From an uncultured Candidatus Saccharibacteria bacterium (lineage in GTDB: Bacteria; Patescibacteriota; Saccharimonadia; Saccharimonadales; Saccharimonadaceae), in assembly GCA_937990205.1 (NCBI GenBank), contig CALKRO010000078.1:1-5955 (forward strand): DNA of 5,955 bases. Reading direction: 5' to 3'. Below the pieces are notes generated by a model. It searched no databases, was not told where the DNA came from, and saw only the letters and a list, made by a program, of their open reading frames with translations. Shown in pieces: positions 3,905 through 5,955 of this stretch. A program made the translations under genes and the position numbers. The stretch's first letter is position 1; each line of letters starts with the position of its first letter.

Positions 3905-5203
3905 TTAGTTTAAATTGAAGGTTTTTTGTTCACCATTAGTGAGATTCTTAACTTGATAGGTTCGACTTTCAGCTTCATTTTCACCGATAATGATGACATT
4001 TTCAGCTACCTTGGAGGCGTATTTGATTTTATCACCAAGTTTTTTATCAAGCAGACAAAGATCGGCACTGGCGCCTTGATTAATCAAATGTGCGACCACT
4101 TGATAGGCGTAGGTAATTTCTTTATCTGAGATAGGAACCACGCAGTATTCAACTGGAGCGGACTGATAAACTTCGAGAAGATTATTGACCGAAAGACAAT
4201 AGAAAAGACGAGTGAGACCAATAGAGATGCCGACACCTGGGAACTTTTCCTCGGTATAATTCGAGGCGAGATTGTCATAGCGGCCACCAGAACAGATGGA
4301 ACCGAGATTCTTATATTCTGGAAGCAGGGTTTCAAAAACCGTACCAGTATAGTAATCAAGACCACGAATAATTAACATATCGGCAACCACGGATTGACCA
4401 ATTCCCTGAGCTTCGAGAAGGTCGAGCACTAAAAGCAGTTCTTTTACGCCAGTTGAAAAAGTCTCATTCTCTATGCCGAGCGCAGTCAATTTTTCGGCCA
4501 CTTCAGAACGCGGGCCACGAATTTGAACGAATTGAAGCAACGTTTGGACTTTAGATTCGTCAGCGACTTGCTCACGTAATTTCGCCTCGGTAACCTCGGC
4601 CGGAACTTTTTCGGCGTGATCAATGATACCGTAGATTTCAGAACTTTTTCCCGTGAGGCTTAGAGCTTCGAGAAGGCCGGCTAAGATTTTACGATTCGAA
4701 AGACGGACAAAAATCGGCGTCTTCACGAACTGCGAAAGCGCATGGAAAGCCGTAGCGACAACTTCGGCGTCGTAACCGATTGGCAAAGTATTGCGACCAA
4801 TAATATCCGCGTCCATTTGATAAAATTCACGGAAGCGACCCTTTTGCGCACGCTCACCCCGAAAATTGCGACCGAATTGTGAGACACGAAATGGAAAAGC
4901 TAGATCATTTTGGTGCTCAACCACGTAACGCGCGAGTGGTACCGTGTGATCAAAGCGCAAAGCCTGATCCGCGTCGTTAGAAGTTTCGGCGGTTTTCACC
5001 ACTTTATAAATTTGTTTTTCAGTATCACCGCCCGCCTTAGCGAGGAGGATTTCCGTACGGTCAATCATCGGCGTTTCGATATGATTGAAGCCATGGAGAT
5101 GATAAACCTGCATAATTTGCGATTTTATTTGATCAAAAATGGCTTGCTCGCGAGGTAAAAGCTCTTGCATGCCAGAAATTGGGGCAGTATTTATCTTTTT
5201 CAT
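3905..5203 (-). CDS. hisS: Histidyl-tRNA synthetase (HisRS)
   Basis: HisRS charges tRNA-His with histidine and ATP in the cytoplasm. The 432-residue product has normal length. In order: GMQELLP near the N-terminus (11-17), motif 1 around GFNHIETPMIDRTE (38-51), DHTVPLARYV (85-94), motif 2 with FRGERAQKGRFREFYQ (114-129, catalytic Arg115 by alignment), the histidine-site block RGLDYYTGTVFE (280-291) and SGGRYDNL (305-312), motif 3 GISIGLTRL (325-333), then an anticodon-binding domain (about 350-432). The FREFYQMDADIIG form of motif 2 resembles the Bacteroidetes/eukaryote-like HisRS subtype more than E. coli's RQFHQ form. The ATG is chosen because the family N-terminus begins about ten residues before GMQELLP. 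No ribosome site precedes it and the -10 box is only six bases away, so a leaderless mRNA is expected. The gene ends TAA and is followed by a clear terminator. Confidence 0.97.
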   Translation of the reverse strand: MKKINTAPISGMQELLPREQAIFDQIKSQIMQVYHLHGFNHIETPMIDRTEILLAKAGGDTEKQIYKVVKTAETSNDADQALRFDHTVPLARYVVEHQNDLAFPFRVSQFGRNFRGERAQKGRFREFYQMDADIIGRNTLPIGYDAEVVATAFHALSQFVKTPIFVRLSNRKILAGLLEALSLTGKSSEIYGIIDHAEKVPAEVTEAKLREQVADESKVQTLLQFVQIRGPRSEVAEKLTALGIENETFSTGVKELLLVLDLLEAQGIGQSVVADMLIIRGLDYYTGTVFETLLPEYKNLGSICSGGRYDNLASNYTEEKFPGVGISIGLTRLFYCLSVNNLLEVYQSAPVEYCVVPISDKEITYAYQVVAHLINQGASADLCLLDKKLGDKIKYASKVAENVIIIGENEAESRTYQVKNLTNGEQKTFNLN

Positions 5204-5209
5204 ACTTTA

Positions 5210-5218
5210 ATTATACCA
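5210..5218 (-). promoter_or_regulatory. Extended -10 promoter of hisS (leaderless)
   Basis: The minus strand reads TGGTATAAT, a perfect extended -10 (TATAAT at 5210-5215). Six bases (TAAAGT) separate it from the hisS ATG, so the usual start distance puts +1 on or beside the A of ATG. The -35 region is poor. It sits back to back with the tRNA-Phe promoter. Confidence 0.7.
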
Positions 5219-5225
5219 CGCACTA

Positions 5226-5234
5226 TGCTATAAT
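5226..5234 (+). promoter_or_regulatory. Extended -10 promoter of tRNA-Phe
   Basis: The plus strand reads TGCTATAAT, a perfect extended -10 (TATAAT at 5229-5234). A weak TTTAAT (5206-5211) lies 17 bases upstream and overlaps the hisS -10. The start near 5241 leaves a leader of about four bases. Confidence 0.7.
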
Positions 5235-5244
5235 TTAGGGAAGT

Positions 5245-5320
5245 GGTTCTGTAGCTCAGTTGGTAGAGCAGAGGCCTGAAGAGCCTTGTGTCACTGGTTC
5301 AAGTCCAGTCGGAACCACCA
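5245..5320 (+). tRNA. tRNA-Phe(GAA) with G37
   Basis: The 76-nt gene folds fully: acceptor GGTTCTG/CGGAACC, D arm GCTC-AGTTGGTA-GAGC, anticodon stem GAGGC/GCCTT with loop CTGAAGA (anticodon GAA), variable loop GTGTC, T arm ACTGG-TTCAAGT-CCAGT, A73 and encoded CCA. U20, G44 and U45 match known Phe identity bases. The base after the anticodon is G37, where bacterial tRNA-Phe normally has A37, the substrate for i6A/ms2i6A modification by MiaA/MiaB. Six T residues follow the CCA directly (5321-5326) and may act as a weak stop. It decodes UUC and UUU. Confidence 0.95.
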
Positions 5321-5344
5321 TTTTTTATATCTACGAGATGTAAA

Positions 5345-5955
5345 ATGATGATGAATTTAAATAATTATATTGAAGAAAATCAGAAACGGATCTCAAAAAC
5401 TACTGAGATTACCGAGCTGGACGAGCTGGGTTTTTCGCGGATTTCTTATTTGCCATTTCATAAAATCAAAAAACAGCTTAATCTAACTAAACGAAATTTT
5501 AAAATCTCCGAAATTGCCGAAGCAATGAAGGATCTACCAACTTCTGCTTTTGGTTGGCCCGATGATGAAAAATTCATTCAGCTGCTAGGAAAAAGTCCGC
5601 GCTTTCAGAATTTAAAAGTAGGATTTTTCGTACGCAAGAATGATAAGAAGCTTGAAAAACAGTTTTCGGCAGTGACAATTCAGATTAATTTTTTCACCAT
5701 GTATGTTTCATTTTTCGGTACAGATGGCACACTTTTTGGCTGGAAAGAAGATTTTAACATGTCATTTCTGCCAGAGATTCCAGCCCAAAAAGAAGCGCTG
5801 AACTATCTAAACCAGATTTCGCGTCGCTATTTTTATAAAAATTTTTACCTGGGCGGCCATTCGAAGGGTGGCAATTTATCGATTTATTCGGCGATTATGG
5901 CCTCCGATCGACTCCAAAAAAGGATTCTGAAAGTCTTAAATTACGATGGGCCAGG
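5345..5955 (+). CDS. DUF2974 / Mbeg1-like alpha/beta-hydrolase, N-terminal part (runs off the right edge)
   Basis: The first 203 residues match the uncharacterised DUF2974 (Mbeg1-like) family of predicted serine hydrolases. Landmarks are GTDGTLFGWKEDFNM (125-139; family form FRGTDxTxxGWKEDFNM, here with Phe in place of the Arg), PAQKEALNYL (146-155), the nucleophile elbow GGHSKGGN (170-177, predicted Ser173) and YDGPG (200-204) at the window edge. No signal peptide or membrane helix is seen, so it is probably cytoplasmic. Substrate is unknown. Three ATG codons in a row (5345, 5348, 5351) leave the exact start open; the only ribosome-site hint is GAGA at 5335-5338, which suits the first or second. 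An ATGTAA start-stop pair precedes it at 5338-5343. It lies 24 bases after tRNA-Phe with no own promoter evident, so readthrough from the tRNA is plausible. Confidence 0.9.
   Translation, partial: MMMNLNNYIEENQKRISKTTEITELDELGFSRISYLPFHKIKKQLNLTKRNFKISEIAEAMKDLPTSAFGWPDDEKFIQLLGKSPRFQNLKVGFFVRKNDKKLEKQFSAVTIQINFFTMYVSFFGTDGTLFGWKEDFNMSFLPEIPAQKEALNYLNQISRRYFYKNFYLGGHSKGGNLSIYSAIMASDRLQKRILKVLNYDGP

Noticed and set aside
5338..5343. ATGTAA start-stop pair before the DUF2974 gene
   Set aside because: A six-base match is expected often by chance; no evidence of regulation.

Overview
The window looks like a compact chromosomal segment from a small-genome bacterium. The best guess is a Patescibacteria/CPR member, most likely Saccharibacteria-like. 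That guess rests on the variant LigA N-terminus, the tightly packed genes, the standard genetic code (every complete gene ends in TAA and Trp is TGG) and the DUF2974-type hydrolase. It is an inference from sequence style, not a database match.

Layout, left to right: (1) A minus-strand operon is read from about 2979 down through position 1: lemA, htpX (M48 membrane metalloprotease), an unrecognised polytopic membrane protein, and ligA (NAD-dependent DNA ligase, cut by the window edge). htpX and the membrane gene overlap by one base (TAATG), and the membrane gene and ligA are one base apart. lemA and htpX are separated by 63 bases holding a perfect 10-bp hairpin with a GCAA (GNRA) tetraloop on the transcribed strand. 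A TATAAT promoter and an AAGGAG ribosome site precede lemA. (2) Three minus-strand tRNA genes follow, Gly(GCC), Leu(UAA) and Cys(GCA), each with encoded CCA and a recognisable -10 element, and with a strong hairpin terminator after tRNA-Gly. (3) About 460 bases (3446-3904) have no convincing protein gene. This stretch holds a candidate minus-strand small RNA of about 120 nt with its own promoter, three hairpins and a terminator, then an AT-rich tract with three copies of TGTTCGGTTT, then the hisS terminator. (4) hisS (histidyl-tRNA synthetase) is on the minus strand, with a -10 box so close to its ATG that the mRNA is predicted to be leaderless. (5) A compact divergent promoter drives tRNA-Phe(GAA) on the plus strand, followed 24 bases later by a DUF2974/Mbeg1-like alpha/beta-hydrolase gene that runs off the right end.

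Functionally the window mixes translation genes (four tRNAs, HisRS), envelope and membrane quality control (LemA, HtpX, membrane protein) and replication/repair (LigA). No mobile element, phage, CRISPR array or defence system is visible. The most unusual signals are in RNA: a tRNA-Gly whose conserved G19-C56 elbow pair is replaced by a complementary U19-A56 pair, a tRNA-Phe with G37 instead of A37, the candidate small RNA with duplicated G-rich hairpins, and the predicted leaderless hisS transcript.
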